Positions 5,350 to 5,401 of a stretch of DNA of 5,401 bases are shown piece by piece. The stretch is from assembly GCA_902773215.1 (NCBI GenBank), contig CACYDQ010000054.1:1-5401 (forward strand), written 5' to 3'. The DNA is from an uncultured Spirochaetaceae bacterium (lineage in GTDB: Bacteria; Spirochaetota; Spirochaetia; Treponematales; Treponemataceae). The notes beneath the pieces were generated by a model. It made no database searches, was not told where the DNA came from, and saw only the letters and a program-made list of their open reading frames with translations. How positions within the stretch are numbered: position 1 is the stretch's first letter; the number at the start of each line of letters is the position of its first letter. The translations under genes were made by a program, and so were the position numbers.

Positions 5350-5401
5350 ATGAAAGCAAAGAAATTAGCTATCTTTTTTGGACTTTGTCTCACGGGCACC
5401 A
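5350..5401 (+). CDS. start of a probable exported protein, cut by the window edge
   Basis: From ATG 5350 the visible 17 codons read MKAKKLAIFFGLCLTGT and continue past the edge. The basic n-region (KAKK) followed by a hydrophobic run is typical of a Sec signal peptide; whether it is a lipoprotein cannot be decided, as the cleavage region is missing. TAAGGA (5343-5348) matches the ribosome but is only one base from the ATG, closer than usual. It starts 34 bases after the phosphatase stop on the same strand, with no clear terminator or promoter between, so co-transcription is possible. Function unknown. Confidence 0.55.
   Translation, partial: MKAKKLAIFFGLCLTGT

Noticed and set aside
4776..5399. 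207-codon open frame on the - strand over the phosphatase
   Set aside because: It is antisense to a phosphatase with all catalytic motifs, and its product shows no domain.

Overview
The window reads as chromosomal DNA of a diderm bacterium, most likely a spirochaete of the Treponema group. This rests mainly on the large outer-membrane LptD-like protein, whose sequence style (long, aromatic-rich barrel, acidic insert) resembles treponemal homologues as I remember them; no marker here fixes the genus. Coding sequence is G+C-leaning, while the gaps are visibly A+T-richer. No phage, transposon, CRISPR array or obvious island is present.

Layout, left to right. (1) Bases 1-2895, + strand: 3' part of a gene for an LptD/OstA-type outer-membrane assembly protein, cut by the left edge. 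(2) 2914-3025: a very good sigma70-type promoter driving a tRNA-Gly(CCC) gene with a few unusual core bases. (3) 3045-3665, + strand: an unrecognised 206-residue soluble protein whose start codon lies only 19 bases after the tRNA, so both are probably on one transcript. (4) 3645-3694: two perfect inverted repeats at the convergent junction. (5) 3685-4551, - strand: rlmJ, the 23S rRNA adenine-N6 methyltransferase, with a promoter placed so close to the ATG that its mRNA should be leaderless. (6) 4552-4833: a gap holding four head-to-tail 23-bp repeats right behind the rlmJ promoter, a separate inverted repeat, and a possible rightward promoter. (7) 4834-5315, + strand: a 10-codon minigene with a perfect Shine-Dalgarno, overlapping the start of a low-molecular-weight protein tyrosine phosphatase. 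(8) 5350 to the edge, + strand: the first 17 codons of a probable exported protein.

The genes do not form one pathway. LptD is envelope biogenesis; tRNA-Gly and RlmJ belong to translation and ribosome maturation; the phosphatase is a signalling enzyme of unknown target. The most interesting material is regulatory: the 23-bp repeat array at the rlmJ promoter, the predicted leaderless rlmJ mRNA, the minigene/phosphatase overlap, and the tRNA-mRNA fusion transcript. I see no clearly new multi-gene system.
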